Source: Sutcliffiella horikoshii
Lineage (GTDB): Bacteria > Bacillota > Bacilli > Bacillales > Bacillaceae_I
Length of the DNA stretch: 64,000 nt
Assembly (NCBI RefSeq): GCF_020524325.1
Contig: NZ_JAIVKY010000007.1
Location: forward strand, 701,759-765,758
Direction: 5' to 3'
The notes below the pieces were generated by a model. It was given only the letters and a program-made list of their open reading frames with translations. It was not told where the DNA came from and searched no databases. Shown here one piece after another: positions 7,911 to 16,479 of this stretch. A program made the translations under genes and the position numbers. Each line of letters opens with the position of its first letter. Positions within the stretch are counted from its first letter, which is position 1.

Positions 7911-8759
7911 TTAGTCTTTATTCCTTAATTGGCTTAACACAATTTTTTCCCATACTCTCCAAGGCAATAGACGTTTGGCAAGTAGAGAGAGCCTTACACC
8001 CTTTCCGACGGTATACCGGAGGGTGGGAGTTTTCTTCATCTCGGCTATCATCAACACCAGGTTAGCAACATCAACTGGATCTCCATACGACTCTCGATCT
8101 TTTTGAAGTCTTTTATTCATCCCCGTAAACAACTCAAGGTAAGGAGAATCGGCGTTGCCAGCTTTTGATGACATATGGGTGCCGGAGGACCATATATTCG
8201 TTTGAAACGAACCTGGTTCAACAAGGACTACGTCTATGCCGAACTTCTTTACTTCCAGCCTGAGACTCTCACTGTACCCTTCTAAGGCGTATTTTGATGA
8301 CACATAAGGGGAAAGGCCGGGGAAGCCAATTAAGCCGCTGATGGAGCTTATATTGATAATTCTGCCGTTTCCCTGTTTTCGCATTTTTGGAAGCACTTGA
8401 TTCGATACCCTCATTACTCCCAAAAGGTTGGTTTCCAACTGGAACTGATATTCCTCCATGCTCAATTCTTCTGCAAAACCAGCCACAGCAAATCCAGCGT
8501 TATTGATGAGCACATCCACACGATCTAATCCTTGAACAATGCTACCGAAATTATTCACGGATTCTTCATCTGTTACATCTAATAATGCAAAAGTCAGATT
8601 TCCCGCATCCTTTGGAGTCAATCCTTCCAATACGACGGACTTCTTTGTTTCATCCCTGATCGTTGCAACAACATGATATCCCCCTTCTAGAAAAACTTTG
8701 GTAAATGTTCTTCCGAAACCTCCCGAAGCGCCTGTAATGATGACAGTCTTTTTTTTCAT
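7911..8759 (-). CDS. Short-chain dehydrogenase/reductase, YusZ-like
   Basis: 282-aa SDR. The nucleotide-binding TGASGGFGR is at residues 9-17, NNAG near 88, and the catalytic Y-x3-K in SPYVSSKYAL near 155. The C-terminal extension of about 90 residues fits the classical YusZ/DltE-like group. The ATG at 8759 is selected by AAAAGGGG upstream; a longer reading frame to 8891 has no ribosome site. Substrate cannot be read from sequence. A DedA gene is divergently transcribed. Confidence 0.85.
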   Translation of the reverse strand: MKKKTVIITGASGGFGRTFTKVFLEGGYHVVATIRDETKKSVVLEGLTPKDAGNLTFALLDVTDEESVNNFGSIVQGLDRVDVLINNAGFAVAGFAEELSMEEYQFQLETNLLGVMRVSNQVLPKMRKQGNGRIINISSISGLIGFPGLSPYVSSKYALEGYSESLRLEVKKFGIDVVLVEPGSFQTNIWSSGTHMSSKAGNADSPYLELFTGMNKRLQKDRESYGDPVDVANLVLMIAEMKKTPTLRYTVGKGVRLSLLAKRLLPWRVWEKIVLSQLRNKD

Positions 8760-8922
8760 GGAAATAGTCCCCTTTTCATATGCATTTATTGGTAAAGAGT
8801 TTGCTAGTTTATTTAATAAATATAAAAGGAATAAATATATACAGCGAGAAGGTAATGAACGTGTTTGTTTGACCAATAGAAGCAATAACAAATTCTTGCT
8901 TCGTGCAGAGAGAAGGGATCAC

Positions 8923-9534
8923 TTGGATCTGACCTTTATCATAGAAATTATTAAGGACTATGGATATATAGGATTATTTTTATGGCTTTGGTTAGGTATG
9001 TTCGGTATCCCGGTGCCTAATGAAGTGTTTGTGAGCTCTATAGGGATTGTCGCACAACGGGGAGTCCTTGAGACAACGCCTGCATTATTCACAGTTTATA
9101 TTGGAGTGATTGCTAGTCTTACCACCTGTTACCTTTTAGGACGTTGCTTGGGGAAAGGTGTATATTCAAAGCTTGAGAAACACGATAGGATCGAAGCTTC
9201 CTTTGCAAAAGGAGAAGAACTTTTGAATAAGTACCATGTATTTGCATTATGTATTTCGTATTTCCTGCCTGGATTGAGAAATGTCGTTCCTTTTTTGGCT
9301 GGATTTATGAGACTGCCATACTATCAGTTTGCCATAGCTGCCTATAGCTCTGCAATTGTATGGGTAACGACATTCTTTTTTATGGGAAGACTTGTGTGGA
9401 GTCATGCACAGCTATTCGTGGTGTATAGATTGGAACTGATGATTGCCGCTTCTGTCTTTATCGTCCTCTATTTTGTTTATGACTGGTACAAAAAACAGAG
9501 TGATCCCACTTTCATCTTCCAGAAGTATCGTTAA
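8923..9534 (+). CDS. DedA-family membrane protein
   Basis: 203-aa DedA/VTT-domain protein, a family that includes lipid-phosphate carriers (flippases) of the bacterial membrane. Visible signs are the re-entrant GIPVPNE segment, the conserved GR..G near residue 75, and FLPGLRNVVPFLAG near 123-136, which matches the F/Y-x-R/P-x-R family motif. TTG at 8923 is the best start: AGAAGGG lies 5 bases upstream and no other in-frame start has a ribosome site. Ends with a basic cytoplasmic tail. Confidence 0.85.
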   Translation: MDLTFIIEIIKDYGYIGLFLWLWLGMFGIPVPNEVFVSSIGIVAQRGVLETTPALFTVYIGVIASLTTCYLLGRCLGKGVYSKLEKHDRIEASFAKGEELLNKYHVFALCISYFLPGLRNVVPFLAGFMRLPYYQFAIAAYSSAIVWVTTFFFMGRLVWSHAQLFVVYRLELMIAASVFIVLYFVYDWYKKQSDPTFIFQKYR

Positions 9535-9583
9535 AGTATATATGTGCACGTCCCCTCATAGAATAGGAGTAAAAGAGTAGGGG

Positions 9584-10216
9584 ATGGTGGTCATTTTGCA
9601 ACGAACGATGCTTGTTCAGGGAAACGCGAAAAAGGAAGTGCAACCGGATATAGCGTATCTTCAATTGGGAGTGCTAACCACCAATTCTGATGTACAGCGT
9701 GCACAAGAAGAAAATAGATTGATAGCAAACCGAATGATTCGGGGCCTAATTGCAGCAGGCATTCCTCAGGAAGACATTGAAACATCTTCTTATACTTCCT
9801 TTCCTCGATATGAAACAGATTCGTCAGGTAAGTCTGTCCTTTCTACGTATGAGGTACGCCATATTTTCCGTATAAAAGTGAGAGATATTACAAAAACAGG
9901 TACCGTTGTAGATGTAGCTTTTGAGAATGGAGCGAATATTTCGGAGAGTGTATCCTTTGAAGTCTCCAATTATAAAGAAATCTATCGTCATGTCCTGCAG
10001 CTGGCAGTTGTGGATGGGGCGAAAAAAGCACAGGCAATGGCTATAACTCTACAAGTTTGCCTTTCTCCAGTTCCAATCAAGGTGGAAGAAGTTACTCAGC
10101 AGGTCTTTGCTGGGCCGCGTTATGCCTCTTTTGCAGTTCAGGAAAAGGAGAGCACACCAATTGAACCACAAGAAATCACCATAAGTGCGTCCGTTAATCT
10201 AGAATATATATATTAA
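9584..10216 (+). CDS. SIMPL-domain (DUF541) protein
   Basis: About 210 aa, one SIMPL/BP26-type domain over nearly the full length, recognised from the opening VQGNAKKEVQPDIAYLQLGV, the helix EENRLIANRMIRGL, and the closing EITISASVNLEYIY. Members form oligomeric channels or rings; function in Bacillus is not settled. No signal peptide. The start is uncertain: ATG at 9584 has a cramped AGGGG site, while TTG at 9596 has GGTGG 5 bases before it. Monocistronic with a strong terminator. Confidence 0.85.
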   Translation: MVVILQRTMLVQGNAKKEVQPDIAYLQLGVLTTNSDVQRAQEENRLIANRMIRGLIAAGIPQEDIETSSYTSFPRYETDSSGKSVLSTYEVRHIFRIKVRDITKTGTVVDVAFENGANISESVSFEVSNYKEIYRHVLQLAVVDGAKKAQAMAITLQVCLSPVPIKVEEVTQQVFAGPRYASFAVQEKESTPIEPQEITISASVNLEYIY

Positions 10217-10264
10217 AAAACAGACCGTTTCATCCTCCATTTTGGAGGGTGGCGGTCTGTTTTT
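10215..10264. terminator. Bidirectional terminator
   Basis: AAAAAACAGACCG pairs with CGGTCTGTTTTT across an inner CCTCCA/TGGAGG hairpin. It serves the SIMPL gene and the opposing ArsR-type gene. Confidence 0.9.
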
Positions 10265-10270
10265 AACACC

Positions 10271-10585
10271 TTAGCGGAAAATGCAACATAATTCCTCGGA
10301 CAGCAAATTGTCTACTTCCTTTTGGTTCAATGAGTAGTAACTCCACGTTCCCCTTGTTTCTTTAACGATGATTTCCGCATCCAACAAAATCTTCAAATGG
10401 TAGGAAAGTTTGGATTGGGGCATTCCGATCAGCGGGACCATATCGCATACACACATAGCTCCATGTTGACATAGGATGTTCATAATGTGCAGTCGCTTTT
10501 TATCAGCAACGGCTTTGTACTTTGCTTCATATTTTTCAAACATTTTTTCCAAGGACACATCTTGTAGAGGGATTTCTTTTTTCAA
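10271..10585 (-). CDS. ArsR/SmtB-family winged-helix regulator
   Basis: 104-aa single-domain regulator. RLHIMNILCQHG begins the wHTH, QSKLSYHLKIL is the recognition helix, and TRGTWSYYSLN the wing. CVCDM near residues 46-50 matches the CxC metal/metalloid site of ArsR and CadC; two further cysteines (CC) sit near the C-terminus. TTG start after AGAGGTG. No arsenic or metal-efflux gene is adjacent, so its regulon lies elsewhere or it is autoregulated. Confidence 0.88.
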   Translation of the reverse strand: MKKEIPLQDVSLEKMFEKYEAKYKAVADKKRLHIMNILCQHGAMCVCDMVPLIGMPQSKLSYHLKILLDAEIIVKETRGTWSYYSLNQKEVDNLLSEELCCIFR

Positions 10586-10690
10586 CTAATTTCACCTCTA
10601 GTACTCTCAAATTTTAAGTTTATTATATGCGATAGATAGCTAGGACTCAACATAACTGCAGTCAAGGTTTTATAAAAGGAGGGGAGACAC

Positions 10691-10780
10691 ATGTTGGATT
10701 GGTCGGCACTTATTCCTATTTTTGTATTATTCTCTGTGTATTTTCTTTTTGCAGTAGTATTATTAAGAGATAAGCGGTAA
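10691..10780 (+). CDS. 29-aa single-span membrane peptide
   Basis: ATG preceded by AAAAGGAGGGGAGACAC, one of the better ribosome sites in the region. The peptide begins MLDWSALIPIF, continues as one hydrophobic helix of about 20 residues and ends in LLRDKR, giving an N-out/C-in topology by the positive-inside rule. It ends 18 bp before the thioesterase gene, which has its own AAAGGAGG. Function unknown; too short for automatic gene calling, but the ribosome site and coding-like composition support it. Confidence 0.65.
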   Translation: MLDWSALIPIFVLFSVYFLFAVVLLRDKR

Positions 10781-10798
10781 CAAAAGGAGGAAACAGGA

Positions 10799-11182
10799 GT
10801 GGAACTAGAAAATACACTAATAGACTTACTAGGAATTGAAATTGTGGAACTGTCAGAAGAAAGAGCAGTGGCAACCATGCCTGTAGACAGTCGCACACAC
10901 CAACCATTCGGACTGTTGCATGGTGGGGCGTCCGTGGCCTTGGCTGAGACGATTGCAAGCATCGGGACATTTAATCTTATCGACAAGGAAACAGAAATCT
11001 GTGTAGGGCTGGAGATAAACGCCAACCACCTGAAAGGGAAAAAGGATGGGGTGGTTACGGCAATCGGAACTCCGTTGCACAGAGGGAAAACCACGATGGT
11101 ATGGGATATAAAAATTGTAGACGAAAACGACGCGTTGATTTGCATTTCACGTTGTACAATGGCCATTTTGAAGAAAAGGTAA
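10799..11182 (+). CDS. menI: Hotdog-fold thioesterase, MenI (DHNA-CoA thioesterase)-like
   Basis: 127-aa PaaI/YuxO-type hotdog protein. The signature HGGASVALAETIAS (residues 41-54) carries the catalytic Glu and the HGG oxyanion loop; HLKGKKDG and CTMAIL follow the family pattern. B. subtilis YuxO lies next to the mrp operon and was assigned as MenI, which releases DHNA from its CoA ester in menaquinone synthesis; length and motif agree. Start GTG after AAAGGAGG. Another acyl-CoA thioesterase role cannot be excluded. Confidence 0.8.
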   Translation: MELENTLIDLLGIEIVELSEERAVATMPVDSRTHQPFGLLHGGASVALAETIASIGTFNLIDKETEICVGLEINANHLKGKKDGVVTAIGTPLHRGKTTMVWDIKIVDENDALICISRCTMAILKKR

Positions 11183-11191
11183 TGAAAGACC

Positions 11192-11228
11192 AAGGGACTG
11201 GAGGTTTTTTCAAACCGCCAGTCCCCTT
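11192..11228. terminator. Hairpin between convergent genes
   Basis: AAGGGACTGG-a-GGTTT pairs with AAACC-g-CCAGTCCCCTT. The stem is long, but no T-run follows on either strand, so termination efficiency is uncertain. It overlaps the last codons of the alkD-like gene. Confidence 0.5.
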
Positions 11229-11911
11229 CTCGCTAAATGTTTCAAGCCCTCACGCCTACTAAGCGGTGCCAAATCCGTAGACTTAATAAACGTCAATACC
11301 TCATCCGGGGCAGTCTTGGAATATTCTCTTAACGCCCAGCCGATAGCCTTCTGAATAAAAAACTCCTTAGCCCCTTTGGTGGCCTCTATATAAGAAAACA
11401 ACTTCTGAGAATCTGTCTTTTCCTTATACTTCAACTGAAAAAGAATGGCTGATCTTTGCAGCCAGAAATTATCCGATTCAATCCACCTATCTGGAAAGTC
11501 AACAATACTGGACTTCTCCCTTAACAAAATTGCCCCAACATGATGCGGTGCAATATGATCCACTGTATCCCACCAAGAATTTGTAGTAACCAATTTTTCC
11601 AAAAAGGAGAGCCACTCCGCATCAAGCTTTTTAATATGAACATCAATCACCGCAAGGGCGGCATAATGGAATTCCCGCTCAGGTTGCGCATATAAAAACG
11701 TAACAAGCGGTTTGACCCACTCCCGTTCTGGTTTCCCATGTTCCACGAAAAATCCTTTTACTAACTCTTTTCGTTCAGGTGACTTTATCCCCAAAAATGA
11801 AAAGTGGTTGCGCATATAATCTTCCATCGGCTTTCTGTTCGATTCATTTGCGTTTGACCGAAACAAATCGATTAACCCATTCTGATATATTTCCAAAGTA
11901 GTGGCTTCCAT
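11210..11911 (-). CDS. DNA alkylation repair protein (AlkD-like HEAT-repeat glycosylase)
   Basis: 233 aa, all-helical. The opening MEATTLEIYQNGLIDLF, the MRNHFSFLGIKSPERKEL segment and WWDTVDHIAPHHVG near residue 115 are typical of the AlkC/AlkD DNA-alkylation repair family, which excises bulky N3/N7-alkyl purines by stacked HEAT-like repeats. The ATG at 11911 has GGGAGG 7 bases upstream; a longer frame to 12010 runs into the next gene. Located 73 bp after yuxJ on the same strand. Confidence 0.88.
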   Translation of the reverse strand: MEATTLEIYQNGLIDLFRSNANESNRKPMEDYMRNHFSFLGIKSPERKELVKGFFVEHGKPEREWVKPLVTFLYAQPEREFHYAALAVIDVHIKKLDAEWLSFLEKLVTTNSWWDTVDHIAPHHVGAILLREKSSIVDFPDRWIESDNFWLQRSAILFQLKYKEKTDSQKLFSYIEATKGAKEFFIQKAIGWALREYSKTAPDEVLTFIKSTDLAPLSRREGLKHLARRGLAV

Positions 11912-11984
11912 AAAAAAACCTCCCATATCCATGACTTCTACTTGTAGAATACAGGAAAAAGGGAGGCAATGAAACAAAGCCTTA

Positions 11985-13211
11985 TTAGGATTCTGCTGTT
12001 TTCTTCGCACTTTCAGAATGAAGAATGCTATAGAGTAACATTACTCCTGAGCATAAAAAGATAAAGCTTGTGATGTAAAATACGGTAGAAATCTCGTAAA
12101 AACCGGCAATCATCCCACCCATCACCGGCCCAATCACATTCCCTAAGAAACGGAAACTGACGTTGTATCCAAGCACTTCTCCCTGCATGGACAAAGGGGC
12201 TACATTGCGGATATATGCAGTCATACATGGAATCAAGCCACCAACTACCATACCAAATAAGAAGCGGAATAGGACAAGCTGCCAAAGCGACGTGGCAAGC
12301 GCTTGAGGAATAAAGAGTATCGAACTTGCGAGCATAAGAATGACGATGACTTTGTCATGCCCGATGTTATCCCCAAGTTTTCCCCAATTCCGTGACGCTA
12401 ACAAATTGCCGAAACCTGTAGCAGAGAATGCAAACCCTGCAAGTAAGGCGATATTTGTTGCGGTCCCACCTGTCAACTCATTCACATAAAGTGCAAGTAA
12501 GGGCTGAATGCTGAAATTAGCCGCTTGGATGAACATGGATAAGAACATAATCTTAAGCAACAGCGGTTTTTGTATGATGTATTGCAGTACTTCTTTCCGT
12601 GAATATTTCTTTTCTTTCTGATTTGCAGAACTTTTTTTCTTTTCCTTAATGCCGAACGCCACTAGAATAACAGCCAAATAGATTAGAGCTGATGTAAGGA
12701 AAAACGTGTAGGCAAAGCCGAAGGAATCCGCAAGCATACCGCCAATCAATGGACCGAGGAGTCCCCCGGAAACCGTACCTGTCTGCAGGGTACCGAGTGT
12801 TTTTCCTGCAATCTCTTTTGGTGCTTGAGAGGAGATTAAAGCCATGGAAGTCGGAATGAATCCAGTTGCCAATCCCATGAACATCCTAAGAATGAATAGT
12901 CCATGTACCGAATCCACTACACTCATCAACAGGATGCTTGTAGCAATACCTGTACCTGTTAACAACAAGATCGGCTTAAAGCCATATTTATCCCCAATTC
13001 GCCCCCAAATCGGTGAAACGAAAAACGCTGTGAGAAAGGTAATGCCAAAAATAAATCCTGACCAGCGCTGTACATAGGAATCAGAGTAATTCCCAAACGT
13101 TTCAATGAATAAGGATAAGAAAGGGAGAATCATAGTAGCACTAGCAGCAACGAAAAAGTTCGCAATCCACATAATGAACAAGTTTCGTCCTGATATGGAA
13201 ATGATTGTCAC
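11985..13211 (-). CDS. yuxJ: MFS efflux transporter, YuxJ-like
   Basis: 408-aa major facilitator with 12 predicted spans. Motif A appears as GRIGDKYGFK after span 2, and the antiporter motif C as GLLGPLIGG in span 5, so it is a drug/H+ antiporter-type exporter. A basic loop (IKEKKKSSANQKEKK) separates the two halves. Position beside kapD is the same as yuxJ in B. subtilis. The start GTG at 13211 overlaps its own ribosome site (AGAAGAAGGTG), so the true start may be slightly downstream. Confidence 0.85.
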   Translation of the reverse strand: MTIISISGRNLFIMWIANFFVAASATMILPFLSLFIETFGNYSDSYVQRWSGFIFGITFLTAFFVSPIWGRIGDKYGFKPILLLTGTGIATSILLMSVVDSVHGLFILRMFMGLATGFIPTSMALISSQAPKEIAGKTLGTLQTGTVSGGLLGPLIGGMLADSFGFAYTFFLTSALIYLAVILVAFGIKEKKKSSANQKEKKYSRKEVLQYIIQKPLLLKIMFLSMFIQAANFSIQPLLALYVNELTGGTATNIALLAGFAFSATGFGNLLASRNWGKLGDNIGHDKVIVILMLASSILFIPQALATSLWQLVLFRFLFGMVVGGLIPCMTAYIRNVAPLSMQGEVLGYNVSFRFLGNVIGPVMGGMIAGFYEISTVFYITSFIFLCSGVMLLYSILHSESAKKTAES

Positions 13212-13341
13212 CTTCTTCTAAAGTTTCGGATTATAAATATTTCGTATAACTAAATAATAACGCATCCACAGAAAAAATCAACAAAACGAACTTTATTTTT
13301 GGAAAAATGAGTGAATTACGTGCTAAAAATGTTATTCACCA

Positions 13342-13350
13342 TGATATAAT
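13342..13350 (+). promoter_or_regulatory. Extended -10 promoter for kapD
   Basis: TGATATAAT (TGn plus a perfect TATAAT) lies 41 bp before the kapD ATG. The -35 region is weak, as is usual for extended -10 promoters. Confidence 0.6.
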
Positions 13351-13390
13351 ATAGTAATAAAATTCTGAAAATTAAAGAGGGAGGGGAACC

Positions 13391-14014
13391 ATGAAGTCAA
13401 CACCGATACATCTATTCATTGATTTTGAATTTACCATGCCGGAAAATAGAAATTATCCAAAAAATTTTTTCCCCGAAATCATTGAAGCTGGAATTGTAGC
13501 AGTAGAGAAAGATAAAATAATCCAACAATACTCGAAACATATTCGTCCATCCGCATTTCCAACCTTAACAAACAGATGCAAATCATTCTTGAATATTTCT
13601 CAAAGGGATGTTCATAACGGTGCGAGTTTTGAGGAATTGATCGATGTTTTGAACTCCTACAACGTCCAAGAGAGGGGAACGGTCGTAACATGGGGGAATA
13701 TGGACATGAAGGTTTTAAGAAACAACTGTGAGTATCACGGAGTAACATTTCCATTGACGTGCAAGCATGTTGATCTTTCCATGGAATACAAAAAGTTCTT
13801 TGGTGACCAAAATCAAACAGGATTATGGAAGGCAGTGCAAGAATACGGAAAAGAAGGTACGGGAAAACACCACCGGGCCCTTGATGATGCACTGACGACA
13901 TTTAATATCTTTCGACTCGTTGAAAAGGACAAAAGTTATCTTGCAAAACCGGAACCTACTACTATTGGAGATCGAATCGACCTTTCCAAGCTAATAAACA
14001 AATATGCCTTATAA
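13391..14014 (+). CDS. kapD: KinA-pathway inhibitor KapD, DEDDh exonuclease family
   Basis: 207 aa. DEDDh 3'-5' exonuclease fold: FIDFEFTMPE carries the first Asp and Glu, VTWGNMDMKVL the second Asp region, and HHRALDDALTT the His and last Asp. B. subtilis KapD (about 205 aa) inhibits the KinA sporulation phosphorelay when overexpressed and lies beside kapB and yuxJ, as here. ATG after AGAGGGAGGGG. Enzymatic activity on RNA or DNA is inferred from the intact motifs. Confidence 0.9.
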   Translation: MKSTPIHLFIDFEFTMPENRNYPKNFFPEIIEAGIVAVEKDKIIQQYSKHIRPSAFPTLTNRCKSFLNISQRDVHNGASFEELIDVLNSYNVQERGTVVTWGNMDMKVLRNNCEYHGVTFPLTCKHVDLSMEYKKFFGDQNQTGLWKAVQEYGKEGTGKHHRALDDALTTFNIFRLVEKDKSYLAKPEPTTIGDRIDLSKLINKYAL

Positions 14015-14050
14015 AAAGCCAAATCCCTTATATAGGTGATTTGGCTTTTA
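14013..14050. terminator. Bidirectional terminator between kapD and kapB
   Basis: AAAAAGCCAAATC / GATTTGGCTTTT, a perfect 12-bp stem between the convergent kapD and kapB genes. Confidence 0.9.
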
Positions 14051-14055
14051 ATTAG

Positions 14056-14442
14056 TTAAGTTAGTTTATAATCCTTTTTTAGTATTGAAAAATTCTCAAC
14101 GCTTCTTTTCGCCCAAAGGCTGTCGTCATTTTCTAGTGCTTGAGTGGCTGCAAGAAGCGCTATTTTCAAAGACTCTTTGTATTCAAGGACTTCTCCGTCG
14201 TAAAGCTTGACCATGTTTTTTGGAATGTTGGTTTGTTCATGGAAGGCCAGTGCCCGGCGCTCATGGAAGAGTGGAACGTCTGTTTCCTTAGGTGCATGCA
14301 AATCTCCCTGCTGTGGATGCTTCAATACGGCTTTTACTTTAACTAAATAGTGCATGGGGCGAATTTCCGTAACTTCCCCAATATATTTTCCAGTTTTATA
14401 AATCCCGGTTACGATGTTGCCAACCTCTATTTTCTCCATCAT
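14056..14442 (-). CDS. kapB: Kinase-associated lipoprotein B (KapB)
   Basis: 128 aa, same length as B. subtilis KapB, which is needed for KinB to feed the sporulation phosphorelay. The N-terminal half is a small beta-barrel (VGNIVTGIYKTGKYIGEV, VKVKAVLKHPQQGDLH), the C-terminal half helical. No lipobox is visible here, so lipoprotein is only the historical name. Start ATG after AAAGGGGAC. In B. subtilis kapB and kapD are neighbours; here they converge. Confidence 0.9.
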   Translation of the reverse strand: MMEKIEVGNIVTGIYKTGKYIGEVTEIRPMHYLVKVKAVLKHPQQGDLHAPKETDVPLFHERRALAFHEQTNIPKNMVKLYDGEVLEYKESLKIALLAATQALENDDSLWAKRSVENFSILKKDYKLT

Positions 14443-14529
14443 AAGTCCCCTTTCGTATTCAAATGATGATTTTTTTTGTTATATTTAGTAATATCTTGTT
14501 AAGTAAATAAAATATGGGGTGTGAAACAC

Positions 14530-15291
14530 GTGAAAAAATGGATGATGATAACGGTGCTTGCTCTAGTTCTTATTGTATCAGGTTGTGGGACAAGTACAAA
14601 TGAAGAAAATGCAACTAGCAATAAATCAACAAACGAACAGCAATCTGAAGAAAACGCAGGGCAAGAGACGCAAGATGAAGGAGCCGGAGAGGAAGTGGAA
14701 GTCGGTGAATTTCAACAGTTTACAAATACTAGTGAAACAATTCGTACTGTAGAAATAGAAACAACAAAAGGTAAAATGGTCGTAAATCTTTATCCGGATG
14801 CAGCACCAAAAGCGGTAGAAAACTTTGTTACACATGCAGAAAACGGCTATTACGATGGATTGACTTTTCATCGTGTCATTGAAGATTTCATGATTCAAGG
14901 TGGAGATCCACAAGGCACAGGCATGGGGGGAGAAAGCATCTGGGGAGAACCGTTTGAAGATGAGTTCAGCCGTGAAATGCTGCACTTCAGAGGAGCTCTT
15001 TCTATGGCGAACTCTGGACCGAGTACTAATGGAAGTCAGTTCTTCATTGTGCATGCAAAAGAGGTGGATGAGGCAACATTGGAGTCCATGATAAAAGCAG
15101 AATACCCTCAAGAAGTAGTTAATCTTTATGAAGAAAAAGGTGGAACACCTGGACTTGACTTTAGACATACCGTATTTGGACAAGTAGTGGAAGGCATGGA
15201 AGTGCTGGATGCTATCGCAACAGTAGAAACTGGAGAAGGGGATAAACCTGTGGAAGATGTCGTTATTGAAAAAATGACCGTAGTAAAATAA
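14530..15291 (+). CDS. Cyclophilin-type peptidyl-prolyl isomerase lipoprotein
   Basis: 253 aa. A signal peptide ends in the lipobox VSGC (Cys 19), followed by an acidic, Glu/Asn/Gln-rich linker of about 45 residues and a cyclophilin domain: [16 protein letters not shown] (catalytic Arg), [16 protein letters not shown], and [12 protein letters not shown]. It should act on proteins folding outside the membrane, comparable in place to PrsA. GTG at 14530 is favoured over GTG 14521, because GGGGTG then lies 8 bases upstream. An insertion ([20 protein letters not shown]) distinguishes it from cytoplasmic PpiB. Confidence 0.9.
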   Translation: MKKWMMITVLALVLIVSGCGTSTNEENATSNKSTNEQQSEENAGQETQDEGAGEEVEVGEFQQFTNTSETIRTVEIETTKGKMVVNLYPDAAPKAVENFVTHAENGYYDGLTFHRVIEDFMIQGGDPQGTGMGGESIWGEPFEDEFSREMLHFRGALSMANSGPSTNGSQFFIVHAKEVDEATLESMIKAEYPQEVVNLYEEKGGTPGLDFRHTVFGQVVEGMEVLDAIATVETGEGDKPVEDVVIEKMTVVK

Positions 15292-15308
15292 GGAAGTGTG
15301 TGTCAAGA

Positions 15309-15338
15309 TTGTTTCCTTGCAGTAACTTTTGGTATAAT
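15309..15338 (+). promoter_or_regulatory. SigA-type promoter
   Basis: TTGTTT at 15309-15314, 18-bp spacer, TATAAT at 15333-15338, just upstream of the small gene at 15356. Confidence 0.6.
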
Positions 15339-15355
15339 GAGTAGGTTCATAACCT

Positions 15356-15580
15356 GTGAAAGGTCGTGTGGTAACGGTGTTTAATTCCTTTATGTTACAA
15401 CTATTCTTATATTTTCCAGAAGATAAATCAGAATACATTCCTGCAGGGATAACCTTTACGGTTTTCTTTATTGCTGCTATTTTCGTTTTTCGCTATATCA
15501 TTAAAGTATCTAAAAGAGAAAGTCAGAAGGCGGAAGCATTAGAGGAACAGTTACGAAGGGAAAAAGTGATTAAAGATTAA
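15356..15580 (+). CDS. Small single-span membrane protein
   Basis: Up to 74 aa: a short hydrophobic N-terminus, one clear membrane span (IPAGITFTVFFIAAIFVF), and a charged helical tail rich in Lys, Glu and Arg. The start is unsure. GTG 15356 lies only 18 bp after a TATAAT box and has no ribosome site; GTG 15377 is another option. It has its own promoter and terminator, which supports a real gene. Family not recognised. Confidence 0.6.
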   Translation: MKGRVVTVFNSFMLQLFLYFPEDKSEYIPAGITFTVFFIAAIFVFRYIIKVSKRESQKAEALEEQLRREKVIKD

Positions 15581-15591
15581 TCATACCTACC

Positions 15592-15632
15592 AAAAGGCTC
15601 ATTCACCGTTATAGGTGAGTGAGCCTTTTTTT
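15592..15632 (+). terminator. Rho-independent terminator
   Basis: AAAAGGCTCA-TTCACC pairs with GGTGAG-TGAGCCTTTT, followed by seven Ts. Confidence 0.92.
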
Positions 15633-15704
15633 GTTATAGAAAACATATTCCCCCACATTTTCGGGGAAACTTTGGTAAACGACTGATTGGAGGTCAGCTA
15701 GTTT

Positions 15705-16280
15705 ATGCGAGTAAAAATATTTACCCTGACTACTCTAGTATGCTTAATACTGACAGGTTGCATGGAGAACAAGATAACGGCGCTTGATGTAGAGATATTT
15801 AATGGTACTGGAGACTCTCTTGGGGTTGCAAAGGTATCGGAAGATCCAAATGGCGTCAAGATTGAATTGAATCTAGAGGGGCTTCCTCCTGGAGAGCATG
15901 CCGTACATATTCATGAGAAAGGCTTATGTGATGCACCGGATTTCAAAACAGCAGGCAATCACTTCAATCCTGACGATAAACAGCATGGTCTAATGCATCC
16001 TGAAGGAGCACATGTAGGAGATTTACCAAATATCATTGTGGAAGATGACGGGACGGTCATTGCAGAATTAATGGCACCACAAGCGACGTTAGAAGAAGGA
16101 AAGACCTCTTTGTTTGGCAAGGATGGAACAGCTATTATCATTACAGAAAACATTGATGATGGCATGACTCAGCCTGCAGGTGACTCCGGAGAGAGAATAG
16201 CATGCGGTGTCATTACAAAAGAAGTTGCAGAAAAAAATGAAGCGGTAGAAGAACCAGTCGACGAAGCTGAGAAAAAATAA
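15705..16280 (+). CDS. yojM: Cu/Zn superoxide dismutase-like lipoprotein (YojM type)
   Basis: 191 aa. Lipobox LTGC (Cys 19), then a SodC beta-barrel. HIHEKG supplies the HxH copper ligands, GNHFNP the bridging His, and HGLMHPEGAHVGDLPN the zinc ligands; the pair of Cys (GLC and ACGV) and the Arg of GERIACGV are present. The last copper His, normally in V-x-H-x-x-x-DD, is replaced: the aligned stretch reads IIITENIDDG. B. subtilis YojM is likewise a SOD paralogue lacking copper ligands. It may bind only zinc or have low activity. An acidic 20-residue tail ends the protein. Confidence 0.88.
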   Translation: MRVKIFTLTTLVCLILTGCMENKITALDVEIFNGTGDSLGVAKVSEDPNGVKIELNLEGLPPGEHAVHIHEKGLCDAPDFKTAGNHFNPDDKQHGLMHPEGAHVGDLPNIIVEDDGTVIAELMAPQATLEEGKTSLFGKDGTAIIITENIDDGMTQPAGDSGERIACGVITKEVAEKNEAVEEPVDEAEKK

Positions 16281-16288
16281 ATTCCATC

Positions 16289-16320
16289 AAAGACACACTC
16301 AACAGGGTGTGTCTTTGTTA
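16289..16320 (+). terminator. Rho-independent terminator after yojM
   Basis: AAAGACACAC / GTGTGTCTTT, perfect 10-bp stem, 8-base loop, followed by a broken T-run (GTTATTGTTT). Confidence 0.8.
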
Positions 16321-16479
16321 TTGTTTAGGAAAAAATAATCGATTGTGGATAGTCTTGTCACCAGAGTAATTCTTGACGCCCGTATGAAGACCTCAGTGAC
16401 AAGAAATCAGGAAGAGAGAGTCAGCTCGATTTACTTATCCTTTTCTTTTTGTATTATTAAAGAAATATTCGTAATCATA

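Noticed and set aside
10582..11193. 203-codon frame antisense to the MenI-like gene
   Set aside because: Lies opposite a hotdog protein with intact motif and a 29-aa ORF with a good ribosome site; composition is Ser/Thr-rich shadow sequence.
14626..15438. 270-codon frame antisense to the cyclophilin gene
   Set aside because: Full overlap with a gene with clear motifs; Cys/Phe/His-rich product with no recognisable domain and no ribosome site.
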